Shown here: in pieces, positions 34,777-45,794 of the stretch
Layout: every line of letters starts with the position of its first letter
Position numbering within the stretch: position 1 is the first letter of the stretch
Assembly: GCF_050947875.1 (NCBI RefSeq)
Contig: NC_134570.1
Coordinates: 203,683,750 to 203,747,749 of the forward strand
Source: Dermacentor variabilis
Taxonomy: Eukaryota; Arthropoda; Arachnida; Ixodida; Ixodidae
DNA: 64,000 bases
Direction of reading: 5' to 3'
Position numbers and translations under genes: made by a program
Notes under the pieces: generated by a model
What the model was told of the DNA's origin: nothing
The model's input: the letters and a program-made list of their open reading frames with translations, nothing else
Databases searched by the model: none

Positions 34777-35006
34777 TGTTATAACCGCAGTGTTCTTATC
34801 ATTTCTCAGTTGAAGTCTACAGCTACACGTGTCAATCCGGTGGCCTATCTTATGTTTTCTTACTTCGTTTCCCTTCCCCTCTTTCCTTAACGTGTCTTCA
34901 TATTCCGCGGTGCACTGCAAATAAACGCCCATTTTTCCAGCTTGTCAGCGTGTGTCTGCCTCGCCTGCGTCAAGCGCAGTGTCCTACAGTGACCTACGAT
35001 GTAACA
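34777..35006 (+). repeat. 3' LTR (230 bp) of the nested Gypsy element
   Basis: TGTTATAACCGCAGTG...GATGTAACA, preceded by the purine-rich GATGGAGAAA and followed by the TGAGT target duplication (35007-35011). Confidence 0.95.
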
Positions 35007-35011
35007 TGAGT

Positions 35012-35381
35012 GCACCTCTATAGTGCGTCTTCCAGAAAGTGTTCGTTCGTTAGAATATTTGGTCAACTATGAAGACAGTATTAGAAGTGCAATGTTCCGA
35101 TCATACCGTATGCTACTTTTGCTAGGGTCTCGACACTCTTTGTATGTCTTTCTATGCCACTTTGTATGCCACTTTGAGTGCCTTTGTGTACAATACACTT
35201 TCTTGATCTTGTATACCTTTTATACCTAGTTTTAATCTGAAAGAATATTGTTGTACCTAGAAAATCAACATTGATGCATGATACTCCACTACCTGCCAAG
35301 GAATGTAACATTTTGTATGTTCCACTCCTGTAATTCTGGGCTGACAGTATTAATAAATAAATAAATAAATAATAAATAAGG
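35012..35381 (+). pseudogene. LINE 3' tail, continuation of the split copy, ending in (AATA)n
   Basis: The sequence resumes after the Gypsy target duplication and ends with CCACTCCTGTAATTCTGGGC, GACAGT and then a run of AATA units (about 35349-35379). An A-rich microsatellite tail is usual for CR1/Jockey-type LINEs. Its pairing with 28930-29602 is inferred from the target duplication and matching orientation. Confidence 0.6.
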
Positions 35382-37072
35382 GGATGTTTATTCCCAGAGT
35401 GATCATTTATTGCTGGTGTGAGTATTTTTAAGTCTTCCAGAAATTTTAGAAATCGCCTGTTGTAGATAATATAATTCTAGTTATTGAGATGGATTGCTCA
35501 GACAGGTGGGCATTACTTGCATGAGAAATTAAAATACATATTCAGCTAGTTAAACAATGACTAACTAGCTTCCTGAATAATTACTTTATGGCACGTATTG
35601 GAACTTACCAATTGTAGCTGGTGAACTTGCGAGGCGTATCCACTTCGAATGAATTTCGAGAATGACCCCACGTTGGATATGTGCGTCATCAAACTCGCCG
35701 TAATAATGCATTGTTGTTTTGCTCACTGTTCTAATTTCAAGTGGATGCGTTTTGAAATCAGAGCGGCTACCATTCATAAATTGCAGTGTGCCACTAAGTA
35801 GTTAATTATAAACTTAATTAGCCTTTATTTATTTTTGTGTACACGTTTTGATTTCTCGCGCTATTATTGCTCGCCTTTTTGAATATACCATTTCAAGGAC
35901 AAGAAGTATGCTATCGGGCTCAGGTGATCTTTAAATATGCCGGAACACTTGAACATGGTCACCCCATATATAATTGTCACTTGATTGAAAACAGAGGAAG
36001 CCAAGACGAAAACAGAAATGTAGTTCAAGGCAGCTCACCAACGCGCTCAGGCTGTCTGAAGCCATAGGAAGCCATGCCCACAAACTCGAGAGAACTGATA
36101 AAGCAAGGCTCAAGTTTATATGCGTATTATAAACATAAAAACAGATCAGTTTAAGTTTACATCTGCGGCGGTTTTACTTCCATATTCCTTCTCCGTGTTT
36201 ACATCTGGCTGATTAAATCAGTAAAAATGCTGAGCCGCAATAACACAGAACATCCCAGGAATATTTTCGTAGCATTAGGATGCTCAGTGCATGGGACTTG
36301 GAAATGACGCATTGAATTTGAGCATGCTTCTCCTCACCTTGATTAAATTATTTAGATGACAAGCGCCTAGTACATACGAAAATTTCCTGAAGACCATTGC
36401 ACACGAAGACACAAATTTAGGAATCATGGCTTATATGAACAAGGTTCTTGTCGACTTTTCTGCTGCGTTCTAGGTTGCTCGCAAACGTAAGACATGTGTG
36501 TCGTTATCGCGTTGAGCTGGTGCAGAAAGTTCGCAGGGCACGGGCATCACGGAGTATTTCTAGCGATAATATTGCCGAGCACCTTTCATCTGACGTCGTG
36601 AGGCCGAAAAGTCAACTTAGTGACGTTATTAGCATCTTTGAAGTAACAAACACCAGGCAACACGACCGTGCGCACTAACGCACGCACATGTACGGCCACT
36701 TCAAAGTTCCGACACAATATGGCGGAGGTGCGGCGCGGGCCTGGTCGAAGGGTTTCACCGCCCTGAATGGCGGGAGCCGGCGCTGACATCGAGGTTTCTA
36801 CTTCTACATAGATTTACTGTATATGCTCTCCTTGGGGAGCAGAGCTGCGCGTCTGATTGAACGCGCCGCTCGCGCCTCTATTCGCCAAATCTGGTCACAT
36901 GGGCAACAAAGCAGTTGTTTGAGGGAAAGCCTACTTCACGGCGGCTTCTGCAGTGCCACCCGCCGCGCCACCACCTTCGCGAGCCTCTGCGGCCTCTGCC
37001 ACGCCAGTGTTGCATGCGTTGTGTTGGTGTGCTGTTCAGTGCAGTTTGGATGGGCATTCCTTTTCTTGCCCT
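35382..37072. other. Unrecognised intronic sequence
   Basis: AT-rich. A minus-strand ORF at 35586-35777 and its surroundings look like a dispersed repeat but cannot be named. CACAATATGGCG at about 36710-36730 is part of the dispersed segment also seen near 24265 in reverse complement. From about 36680 to 37000 the sequence becomes GC-rich. Confidence 0.4.
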
Positions 37073-37231
37073 ATGGCGCAGCGTCAAGATACGCTGCTGT
37101 ACGGTTACTTCTCAGTGCGGCGAAGTCGCTACCATGACAGGGCGCTGTCGAAAAAAAGAAAACTATTGGTCGGACGACTCGCGAACGGCATCCATCCGCC
37201 TATAACTAATCAGGTTCGTCAGTCAGCATGA
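37073..37231 (+). CDS. Short ORF in GC-rich segment, possible first exon
   Basis: The ATG is in fair start context (CCCTATGGCG) and opens a 52-codon frame beginning MAQRQDTLLYGYFSVRRSRY, basic in its second half (ALSKKRKLLVGRLANG), with a donor-like CAG|GTTCGT at about 37212. A basic TLLYGYF-like start can occur at the N-terminus of BED/zinc-finger or transposase-like proteins, but this is only a resemblance. No second exon was found, and chance is the main alternative. Confidence 0.2.
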   Translation: MAQRQDTLLYGYFSVRRSRYHDRALSKKRKLLVGRLANGIHPPITNQVRQSA

Positions 37232-40200
37232 AATCGACAGCTAATCGTTGCTTGATGTCTCGCATGTAGTTACATCTATTCTTATTTTATACTCTAACAT
37301 TCTATTTTCTAAGCGTGGCCTCTGGTTTGCTGGCTCATAGAGTCATGAAACGCCACTACAGGTACTGTATTGCTAGGGACAATGTGTAAATGTGGGGATG
37401 CAGAAAGCACTCCTTGAGTGTAAAACAATCCTTGTATAGCAACCAGGCCTGAATCATCAGAAATTTGTAATTGGGTGTTTTGTATGATTTCGTTGCCAGT
37501 TCTATTCGTGAGAGTGAACACGGCCGCGTCCAATTTGTGACTCACGAAACTGAGTATTGGACAATACTGTCAACAGTCAGCTTTTTCTCACACCCGCTGT
37601 GTTATGTATTTCCAATAAACAAAATAAACTGTCTCGCTTGTCAAGCATGTGCCACCAAAAACAAGTGACCTTCCAATCAAAATGATCTTCGCATGTATAA
37701 ATCGGTACTGAGGGTCGAGTACGTCGGCCATTCAATACGACTCGTTATTTATTCTAGCCTAACGGAACGTTCCAGAATGCACACACATCTGATCACATAG
37801 AGTAAGACTAAAGTTTCTACCTTCCTATACTCGTAGCAGACAGCGCTCCAAGCTGGTGTAACCAGATTACTTGGTAGTTTTTCTCTTCAGCTGCCGTCAT
37901 CGTCGCTTCTCCTCTTACATCAGAGATGAGACGCTATAGATGTTTGCACTTGGAGAACAGACTTTATGTACACAGTACTTACATCGACAGCTATTTACAG
38001 TAAGTCTGAAGTATAAACTCGATATAGCAGATAGTGCAGAACACTGCTTGCACGTCAAGATCCTTCGGTTACACTGGGACCGGCGACTTTATTCGGCAGA
38101 GCCGAAAGTGCAGAGCGCCGATCCTGCATCCGGAACCCCCATGAAAGGTCGGGAGCCAGGCTTTGACCCTTCGGTTGCCCCTCCCCAGTCTCCTCACGGC
38201 AAATCACGACACCCCAGTGACCTGATTGGATCAACTGGGCTGTCACTCACTGGTCACTCTTTTTCTCACTCTCTCCCTGCGTTCCTCGGAACATTCAGAG
38301 AGATAGAGGGAGAAAAATGAACCACCAAATAACAAATAAACAAATAACGTCCAAACCATCCTGCTCTGCGACATGCATGGGAAAATCTCCCTATGTTCTC
38401 AAGAACAATTGCGGGTAAAGGAACATCTGCGTCGCCCGGTCCTCGTGCCTTAATGAAACATCGTGCACCGCATGCCGCAAATAGCATCCCTGTCGAAGCG
38501 CACCCACCGATTCACTATGCAGTCTTGTGCGCGGATCGTCTCCTGCGGAGGGCCCATAATACTGTCAGCGCAGAGACGGATTGTGGCTCTGGTGCCAGCT
38601 CGTCTTTCAAGACACCCCGCATCGGGTCCCACGATCCCTCTGGCTTTGAAGTTGCCCCTTTGTCCGCTCCGCGCGTGGTCCGTCGCAGGCGGGGCGCGAG
38701 AGGGCAGCCGTTGGCGCCTCCGTCCGCGCTTCCGGGCCAAAGAGCTCCGAACGTCACACATTTTCCCACGCACCGAGACCGCACGTGCTACGTTTTACGA
38801 TCCCCTGGGGTGGCGACGCGGATTCTCCGCAGCCAAAGGGCCGCTCCTGACCCATCAACCAAGCGCCTCGCTGGTTTTGCCCCCGGCGAAGCCCGAAAAC
38901 GGCGATCTTCCAGAATTCTGGGGGCTAACTTTGTTTTCAGATCCCATGCCATCATGCCGTTTATCAATATGCTTTGCAGTAAATATAAATCTCACTAGCA
39001 ATATTTCACTGATGAGAATCGGCCATAACGTCGAGGAGATATATGGTTCCTCTCACACTACATAACAACTGGTTAGCAGGTGAAAAAAGCTGTACCGAAA
39101 AAAAAAGATACAAATGTGTGCGTCAGAATAAAGTATATATAAAGATTTACCTTACAGAAATGACAGGGCAACGTAATACAGTCTATATAGTCCGTCGTAG
39201 TCCATCGAACTGCGAAGCGCAAAAGTATGAAGCCGTATCGATTGAGGGTCTATTACCCAAGCCTACCTCGATCTGCGGAAAAGTTTACTTAGCGTGCGTT
39301 CTTTATAAAGCACAAAGCACAGATAATTTTTAGCACTTGTTTTATCCACAATCGTTGTTTGCTCAAGTTACCGGATTCATCTTTCAAAGCACTGTGTCAA
39401 AACGAAGTGCAACGAGCGATTTGTAGAACTTACTTTATACAGAATAGTGTCTGTTCGACTTCTGTTACATTTTAAACAAGAAAAATGTTTCTGCCGATAA
39501 TAACTCGCAACGAACGATTCAAAGAATCAAGTTTAACTAAATTCGTTCTTTCGTCGAGTTTTCCTTCTTTCTTTGATGTGAGACCCTTCTAACCGCCAAC
39601 GACAAGGAATGAACGAGTAAGCACACTTGCCCGCTAAGCCGCGCCGTCTCCTGTGTTCAAGAGGAGTGGCTCTCCTGCTTAACATGGATGTGTCGGCGGG
39701 CAAGATGGCGGGCCTACGTGCAACTCTGTTCCCGTAAGCAGCATATATAGTAACTCTACCCCTACAGGCGGCGCACTACGCGTATACTGTCTCCGAATTG
39801 GCCTCTTTTGCGGCGCACCGTCTAGAGCAGGCCGGTCCTGGAGAGTGTGCAACAATAGGTACCCCTTAGTCGGTGAAAGACCTACCAAGCATATGCGCCA
39901 AACTTTAAACCCTGGGACAGTAGGCACAGAAAGGTTTGCTTAATATCGCAACTGTGCTTTTAAGTGCGTATATCCGTCACAATGACGATATTTAGGTATC
40001 ATGCGTTTTATCACTGAGTAATTCCGTAGAAAACCAGGCCAGCCGCGAGGACACCTCTAAGGGTTATGGTGAAGATGGTAGTGCTGTCCTGCATGCTGGC
40101 TCTTCGGCACGGAGTAAGACATATAGGAGGTGAAACTCCCGTCAGCGCGAGCGAGCGCGGGCGACCAGATAAAGTCACAATTGTTGCATGCGCCGACGCT

Positions 40201-41256
40201 ACCGTATACAGTGGCGGCACCATGCGGCGCGTCGTAGAAGTCGCAGCGGAAAAAAAAGAAAGGTCAATGGTGGCTGCCCGGCCGCGCCCAAGGGCTGAAC
40301 TGAGTGATTGCAAAAAAAAAAAAAGAAAGCAGCGCCCTGCAGGCGGCTCCGGCAGCTCCGGCCACTCCGTGGTAGAAGTCGGCGCGCGCGTCCGAACGGG
40401 AGCAAAACGCTCAACCGGTTGCCCTGGCAACCGAAACGGCGGTAGTTTCTTCCCATGCCGCCAGGTGCCGCCAGCATGAAAATATATCCGCGGGCTTGTG
40501 ACCTTTACTGGTCGCCGCAAACAGCGGAGTTTCCACTCCTAAATATTTCTTGCTCCGTGCTCTTCGGCAAGACAGGAGCGGCGGCCACGGTCAAAAAACT
40601 ACGGGAGGGTTCGCATAGAGAGCTTCGAACGCTTTAAAAGAGAACAAGCACGATCGCCCGCGCGCGAGTGTGTCTGGCTTTTTGAGCTCAGATTCTGTCT
40701 TTAGCAACGTTTAACCAACTCGCGCCCAGCAAGAGACTCTTCAGACGCACTTAATTTGAGGTACCCAGTTACTTAAGCCTTGGAAAAACTTGATGTGCTG
40801 TATGATGCGATTAGTGGTATTACCAGAGGAAAAAAGATGAGGGCGTTGTCCGAAAGTCCGCGATTTCTGATGACTCCATCATGTGTTTCTATAATGTTTA
40901 GTGGTTCACTACGCTATTACGCAGTCTTAAAATAAATGGATCTCAACAGCTCCCTACCTTGCCTTTATTTTGTTCATCTTTGCTTTTTGAACTCGCACAT
41001 AGGCCGCTGAATATAACGTTGACTTATATCTACACAGATATAAGGTTTAGAGACCAAAAGCACAAACAATTACATATAATTAAGCCTGGTGTCTATCGGT
41101 TTGCACTGATTTTACGGCTTCCAACCCTTCTGCCAGCTCCTTCCGTTTTTTTACAAGCGAGTGTTGCCGCTCTTTTTTAATTTCAAAGCAAAACACAGGC
41201 AAACTATCAGTGCAGTAAAGTTCGAGGCCTAGGATGAACCGCTTAAACAGACTCAC
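37232..41256. other. Unrecognised sequence with a GC-rich, LTR-like tract at 38088-38960
   Basis: From 38393 to 39065 two plus-strand frames (201 and 200 codons) and minus frames are open together, which reflects GC content, not coding. AATAAA on the minus strand at 38088-38093 next to this tract would fit an LTR read on the minus strand, but no partner LTR was found. A minus-strand 27-codon hydrophobic ORF lies at 40011-40094. The rest (39000-40000, 40520-41250) shows nothing identifiable. Confidence 0.4.
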
Positions 41257-41367
41257 CCACTTCAGCACATGAGTGTAATAGTCTGTGGGACCGACGTGCA
41301 TTCCCAGGAAGCTGTCGAAGCCACGGTAGGTTGGAGTGTAGTTGAAGCTATAGTATCCCAAGTGCCA
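41257..41367 (-). CDS. Arylsulfatase B-like gene, exon encoding residues 92-128 of the visible protein
   Basis: 111 bp, 37 whole codons: WHLGYYSFNYTPTYRGFDS then FLGMHVGPTDYYTHVLKW. With the last codon of the upstream exon (Lys) it rebuilds the sulfatase motif GKWHLG across the splice junction, followed by the conserved P-T-x-R-G-F-D and G-x-x-D-Y-Y. In sulfatases the Lys and His of this region bind the substrate sulfate. The acceptor is TCTCATTCCAG|TGG and the donor TGG|GTGAGT, both strong. The upstream intron (41368-43203, 1.8 kb) contains the second copy of the 1-kb inverted-repeat element. Confidence 0.95.
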
Positions 41368-41504
41368 CTGGAATGAGAGCAATATGAGTATAGTTGCAGG
41401 ACTACAGTCAGCAACCAATGTGGGGAATGGAAAGTTGACTCAGGGCGGAAGAAAATATTGTCAGAGTGACCACAGCTAGTACCATGTGGTCCGTAGGAAT
41501 CATA

Positions 41505-42498
41505 GGGCCCTATAACGTAAAACTATTCCAATATCTTTTTATTCCAACCTCCTGCCACCAAATTTGGGTAACCGCCGACGCAAGAATCGAGTGGTAACCC
41601 ACAGGGTTGTCTGAACAGACCAATAAAATGCTCTTTTCGTTCATAGGAGGTCATTTTTGTTTGCTTGAAAAACGAATAACGTTGCCTACACTTAGCGGCT
41701 TGTCTTATCTAATTGGCTGACAAGAGGCGGGGAGCACGCTCAAGTTGAGAGGGATTCGATGGGACCGAGCCACTCCACTGAATATCCATAACCGGACCAA
41801 GAAGGTGGTGCCGGCGTCTGCCGTTGGTCCGCTACTCCCTTACTTAGCTTGCGGTGGCTCGTCGAAAATCGTGGCGGCATTCAACGGAAGCTTAAGAATG
41901 ACGCTGAAACGGATCCTCAGCAAAGAAGAGTTGGCATAACGAAGTCGTAAACGTGTCGAAAGTGCTCGAAAACGTTACATGGCCACTCAGAAAGGTTTAT
42001 TACACGCAGTTAAACCCGCGCTTTACGGCAAGTGCGAGTCGCCAGCGCCTGAGCGATCGCCAGCAGCCATCTTTTATTCCTTTCGGAACGGGGCAGTCTG
42101 CGTCTATTCAGAAGAAAATTTAGTTTCGTTCGGCATGTTAAAGCATCTTTATCGCGTACACGTCACTTTGACGCGGTGAGGTTTTGCGGTTTTGTGACCT
42201 TGCGAGACAGGCAGGTGAACTGGGTGCAGCCCGAAAACTTTTGACCAATTGGCGAGGGCTAATGACGAAAAGCGGTCGGATCAGAAACAACTATTTTTCT
42301 TTTGTTCGATCAAATAATGCATAATCAGTGTGTACACGCCATATCAGATGGGGAGCTATCACAGTTTTCGTGACGTCGCGTGACACACTGGTTAGGGGGG
42401 GGGGGGGGGTTGGTCCAAAAAAGTTTTTGACCAATCGTGGAGGGCTAATTGCAGAATTTGAATTGAACAGTTTGAAATAGTTTTACGTGATAGCGACC
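41505..42498. mobile_element. 1-kb non-autonomous inverted-repeat DNA element, copy 2
   Basis: GGGCCCTATAACGTAAAACT at the left and AGTTTTACGTGATAGCGACC at the right, in the same orientation as copy 1. ATA occurs directly outside both ends (41502-41504, 42499-42501), so a 3-bp target duplication is possible. It carries a poly-G expansion of about 14 (near 42395) absent from copy 1. It lies in the intron between sulfatase exons 2 and 3. Confidence 0.85.
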
Positions 42499-43203
42499 AT
42501 ATATACTATAAGAGGCCCGCTCACACCACGACCTACACTCTCGAAGATATGATGAGGGCAGCACGCCAGCCCCCATAAAGCACGCGTGCTCGCCAAGCGC
42601 TCGCTCCTTTTAGGTCCGCGCGGTGCAGCGGCACGGGGGCAGTGTTTTGCCGGAGCCATTTCGGGACCATTGCCGCTGGACCCTCTGAACGAGTAATCGG
42701 TTTTTTCTTTTTTTTCTTGTTGACGAGGCGTAAGTTCGCCTTTTCGCCACGTCCTATACGTTCCTTCTGCAACTGCTTTCGTTACCGTTCATTTTTCTTG
42801 CCACTCACTTTTTGCACTGTGGGCGCACCTTTGTTATTACCCTTTGCCTAGTTGTATGCAAACCCGCTCTCTTGTGAAATGTGCACATGACAACTGTAAA
42901 CGTTTGGTTCGCCACAATACCGGTGGTCTATTTTTTTTAATGCAACTTCTGCACCCCTCCCTCGAGTAAGGGTCTCTCGGACCCTCTCCTTCGAGGCAGT
43001 GCCCTCAATGTACACGGTGCGTAAAAACTTTGTGCATGTGTACCTAAGCTCGTTGACCCACATGCTTGGCTCACAGGAAAATTTCGTAAAATATAAGTAA
43101 TAAAGAACGCGTGTTACGACGCGCGGAGCGCACCTTTCCACGACTACTCGTACATGCGCATAACAAAGCGAGACATTATGAAGGGAGCTAAGAGTTAGTA
43201 CAC
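42499..43203. other. Rest of the intron between the 41.3-kb and 43.3-kb sulfatase exons
   Basis: A T-rich run (about 42700-42720) and ORFs of up to 79 codons with no recognisable product. No mobile element was recognised. Confidence 0.5.
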
Positions 43204-43316
43204 CTTTCCCACGATATGTGGCTCGTAGCCCAACTCCTTGAAATATTCGGGCATGATCTTGATGTCGAGAGGTAGGCCCCCAAGTTGTCGTGGCAGCAGG
43301 GGGCTCTCCTGGAAAC
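43204..43316 (-). CDS. Arylsulfatase B-like gene, exon encoding residues 54-91 of the visible protein
   Basis: 113 bp: two bases completing a split Gly codon, then 37 codons, FQESPLLPRQLGGLPLDIK followed by IMPEYFKELGYEPHIVGK. This is the segment between the catalytic-Cys exon and the KWHLG motif in arylsulfatase B (conserved LPLD, LKE-GY, T/H-x-VGK). The acceptor is TTTTGCGTCTCAG|GT and the donor AAG|GTGTAC. The phase-1 junction with the upstream exon (ATA G | GT TTC) keeps the frame exactly. The exon lies 600 bp from a solo LTR in the 14.2-kb upstream intron. Confidence 0.95.
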
Positions 43317-43919
43317 CTGAGACGCAAAAGGATGACTGTATTAACAAAGCGTATAGACAGATGCCAGAATACGGAAACAAGTGGATGAGCATCAGCGCTC
43401 CTGGCGCCATCTTGAGATTTTCAAGCATAATGCATTAGAAACGTAATGATGTTGCACGGCGATTGTCGCAAAACAAGAGACTCAAACACTGTCGCCATTG
43501 TTATGTCGCCGGAAGCGCGGTCACCCTAGCAGGTAAATAGTCACTCGTTGCAGTGAAGCCTCTGAGCGGTATATTTAGGCCAGAGCGCAGTACTATAGGC
43601 GGGTGAAATCTGCCGATGCAAAGTGTTCGCGGTGGACACAAGCAATTTCGGTGAAAACACTACTGACTTCTCCTGGCCGAATACCCTTTGCATACAGACA
43701 ACAGTTTGCATCGGTAGTGCGCACGTGTCCCGTTCACTGGCTCGTGCTTTTAAACACTTATCGCTCTACATCATCAACTTACTCCTTCATCTCGAGGTAC
43801 ACGTGGGCGCCCGCTCACTCCTCATCATTTAATGGTGTTTACTTGTATCAGAAAGACGAGCAGATAGTTCCATCGCAGACGTTCCGGTAGAGAAGTCCGC
43901 ATAAAACTGTTAGTGCGGG

Positions 43920-44899
43920 TGTGATGTGTGGTGCGCGACATGGTGCGGTGATCGGGACGGTCAGGAGCAGACGACAAGGAGTGCGCGCGCCGAGGCAAAT
44001 TCCGTGCTGGAAGGAGAAAAACGGCAACGCCGTAGAGCGTCCGGCACGTGAACACGTGGCGAAAGAAAAACAACTAAAAGAAGAAAAGCAAACCAATTGG
44101 GAAAGACCACGGGGCGTCAGGCAGCCAGTCGGAGAGTGCCTAATCGGCCAGAGAGGAAAAAAAGCGTGGTGCGCTGGCAGAAGAGGGGAGACGCAGGGGA
44201 GACGCCAGGAGAGTTCCAGGAAGCGACGCTAGGAGGAGGTCAACCACCGGAGTGGGCGTTGAAGACGGGCCGTCGGGTTCCGGACCCGAGCCACCAGGAC
44301 TTCACCCGACCGGGGCCTCCTACCAACCTGCTCCTGTGCGTCGCCCGTCTACCCGAGCGTTCCGCCAGCTCCTCAAGGCCGGTGAGCTTCTGTGCTCGTG
44401 GGTACGACGAGAACAGTCGGGCTACAGGCCCGAGCTCTACACCCAGCTGCCCGGCCAGAACGCCGCCGCCGTCAACTCGTGCCACCAAGCCGCCTGCTTT
44501 ACCTCTCCAAGCCAGAGCTGGCCAGCTCCGGTCGCCCGGTCAGCCAACTTACACCACGACCTTTGGTGAGACCGGCGCCACTCCTTTCATCACCTTGTCG
44601 CCGCGTCGCCGCGTCGAGACTGTTGTGTGTTCCTGCCGTCGTGGCAAGCCCGGACTCGCGCACTAGTTAGTTATACTAGCCCCAAGTGTGTTTCTTTCTG
44701 CGATTATGTCTATTTGAGTGTTTCTTATATGTTTTCTATTTTCTTCTACTTATTCTAAGCTTTTTTGTTTCATTAAAAGCTTGTGTGTGTGTTCAAACCA
44801 ATGGCTTTGTCCTCAATTGGGTTCTCGGAGGCTCCGCCTAAGAGAACCGTTAAAACATTTGAGTGCACGAACCTTTGCCCCCATATTAGGGTCATCACA
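43920..44899 (+). mobile_element. Solo LTR (980 bp) with perfect 5-bp target duplication
   Basis: The ends TGTGATG (43920-43926) and CATCACA (44893-44899) are exact inverse complements. GCGGG is present directly outside both (43915-43919, 44900-44904). A polyadenylation-like ATTAAA is at about 44775. The left two-thirds is GC-rich and leaves a 189-codon frame open (44097-44666), which is probably incidental. Solo LTRs arise by recombination between the two LTRs of a full element. No second copy is in this window, so the family is unknown. It is antisense to the sulfatase. Confidence 0.85.
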
Positions 44900-44904
44900 G
44901 CGGG

Positions 44905-45790
44905 TGCTATTCGACCGTTTTTGACGCAAGGCGCGTGGTAGCTGGGTCATACACTTCTCTCGTATGTCTCTGTTGCGCATTACTTTTCTGGAGCGAACTT
45001 CGCTGAACAAACAAAGGATGAAGAGCTCTCCACGAGCACTCTCCTTTCACTTCGTCTGTGCTGTATTCGCTATTACATCGACGGTTTTTCTACAACATAC
45101 GTACATAAATCTAATAAAAAGCGAAAAAATAAAAAAAATACAGCATGGTTTCCAATGCAGCTTAATATCCCTTTCCATGACATGCATCCGGACATTGATG
45201 TGAACCTACCGGCTGACGCATACTTTCTTGATTATGCAAAACATTTGATAAAACATCTCACGACCCGCTGCTAGTGCAGATTTCACGACACAACTTGCAA
45301 TCTGATATTTTCAATTGTGACTATCAGCTTCTAAGAGCGCACTGAGTTTCCTAAAATGGCATCCCTTCCACGTGCTGAAACAGGGAAAGCTACTTGCCCA
45401 CAAAGCCGTACTTGGTCAAGACCAGACTATGCATCTGATGTCTGGAACACACAATAAAATTATCTCATCGACATGTTTGAATTAGTTCAAAACTCCACTG
45501 CACGGTTCATTCAATCTTGCTACTCGGCATAGGCGAATGCTTTCAGAGTTTTTTTCGGGGGGGGGGCACTGTGGGGGGGCGGAATAGCTTTCTGAAACTC
45601 TCTCTATATATATATGTATAATAGTGGGGAAGAGAGTCGGAAGACTGTTGAGAGAAGACGATGTCCGGCAGCCCAAAGAGCAAACTAAATTCATCAATAT
45701 CGACGGCAGTCATAATTATGTACATCTTTATGTACATCGCTCACCACAAATAGCAATACTAACCTTTTACGTACACTTCATATTCTGGCG
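44905..45790. other. Unrecognised intronic sequence
   Basis: AT-rich with short homopolymers (G runs near 45560-45580, TATATA near 45605). ORFs are under 80 codons and unrecognised. Confidence 0.4.
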
Positions 45791-45794
45791 CCCG

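Larger units (their letters stand above)
29608..35006 (+). mobile_element. Full-length Ty3/Gypsy element with 5-bp target duplication
   Basis: The LTRs at 29608-29831 and 34777-35006 both begin TGTTA and end TAACA. TGAGT lies directly outside each end (29603-29607 and 35007-35011), proving a simple insertion into the LINE. The interior encodes gag with two zinc knuckles, protease, RT, RNase H and integrase in broken frames, and is itself interrupted by a 1-kb inverted-repeat element at 31523-32493. There is no env. It is antisense to the sulfatase gene, in its third visible intron. Confidence 0.95.

Noticed and set aside
38393..39065. Two plus-strand ORFs of about 200 codons
   Set aside because: They overlap in different frames in GC-rich DNA, with no domain, and minus-strand frames are equally open.
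40011..40520. 169-codon minus-strand ORF
   Set aside because: Low-complexity, Ser/Pro/Arg-rich and containing poly-Phe from an A-run; only its last 27 codons are mentioned, as a weak signal-peptide candidate.
44097..44666. 189-codon ORF in the solo LTR
   Set aside because: It lies wholly within an LTR defined by exact termini and target duplications; Pro/Arg-rich composition reflects GC content.
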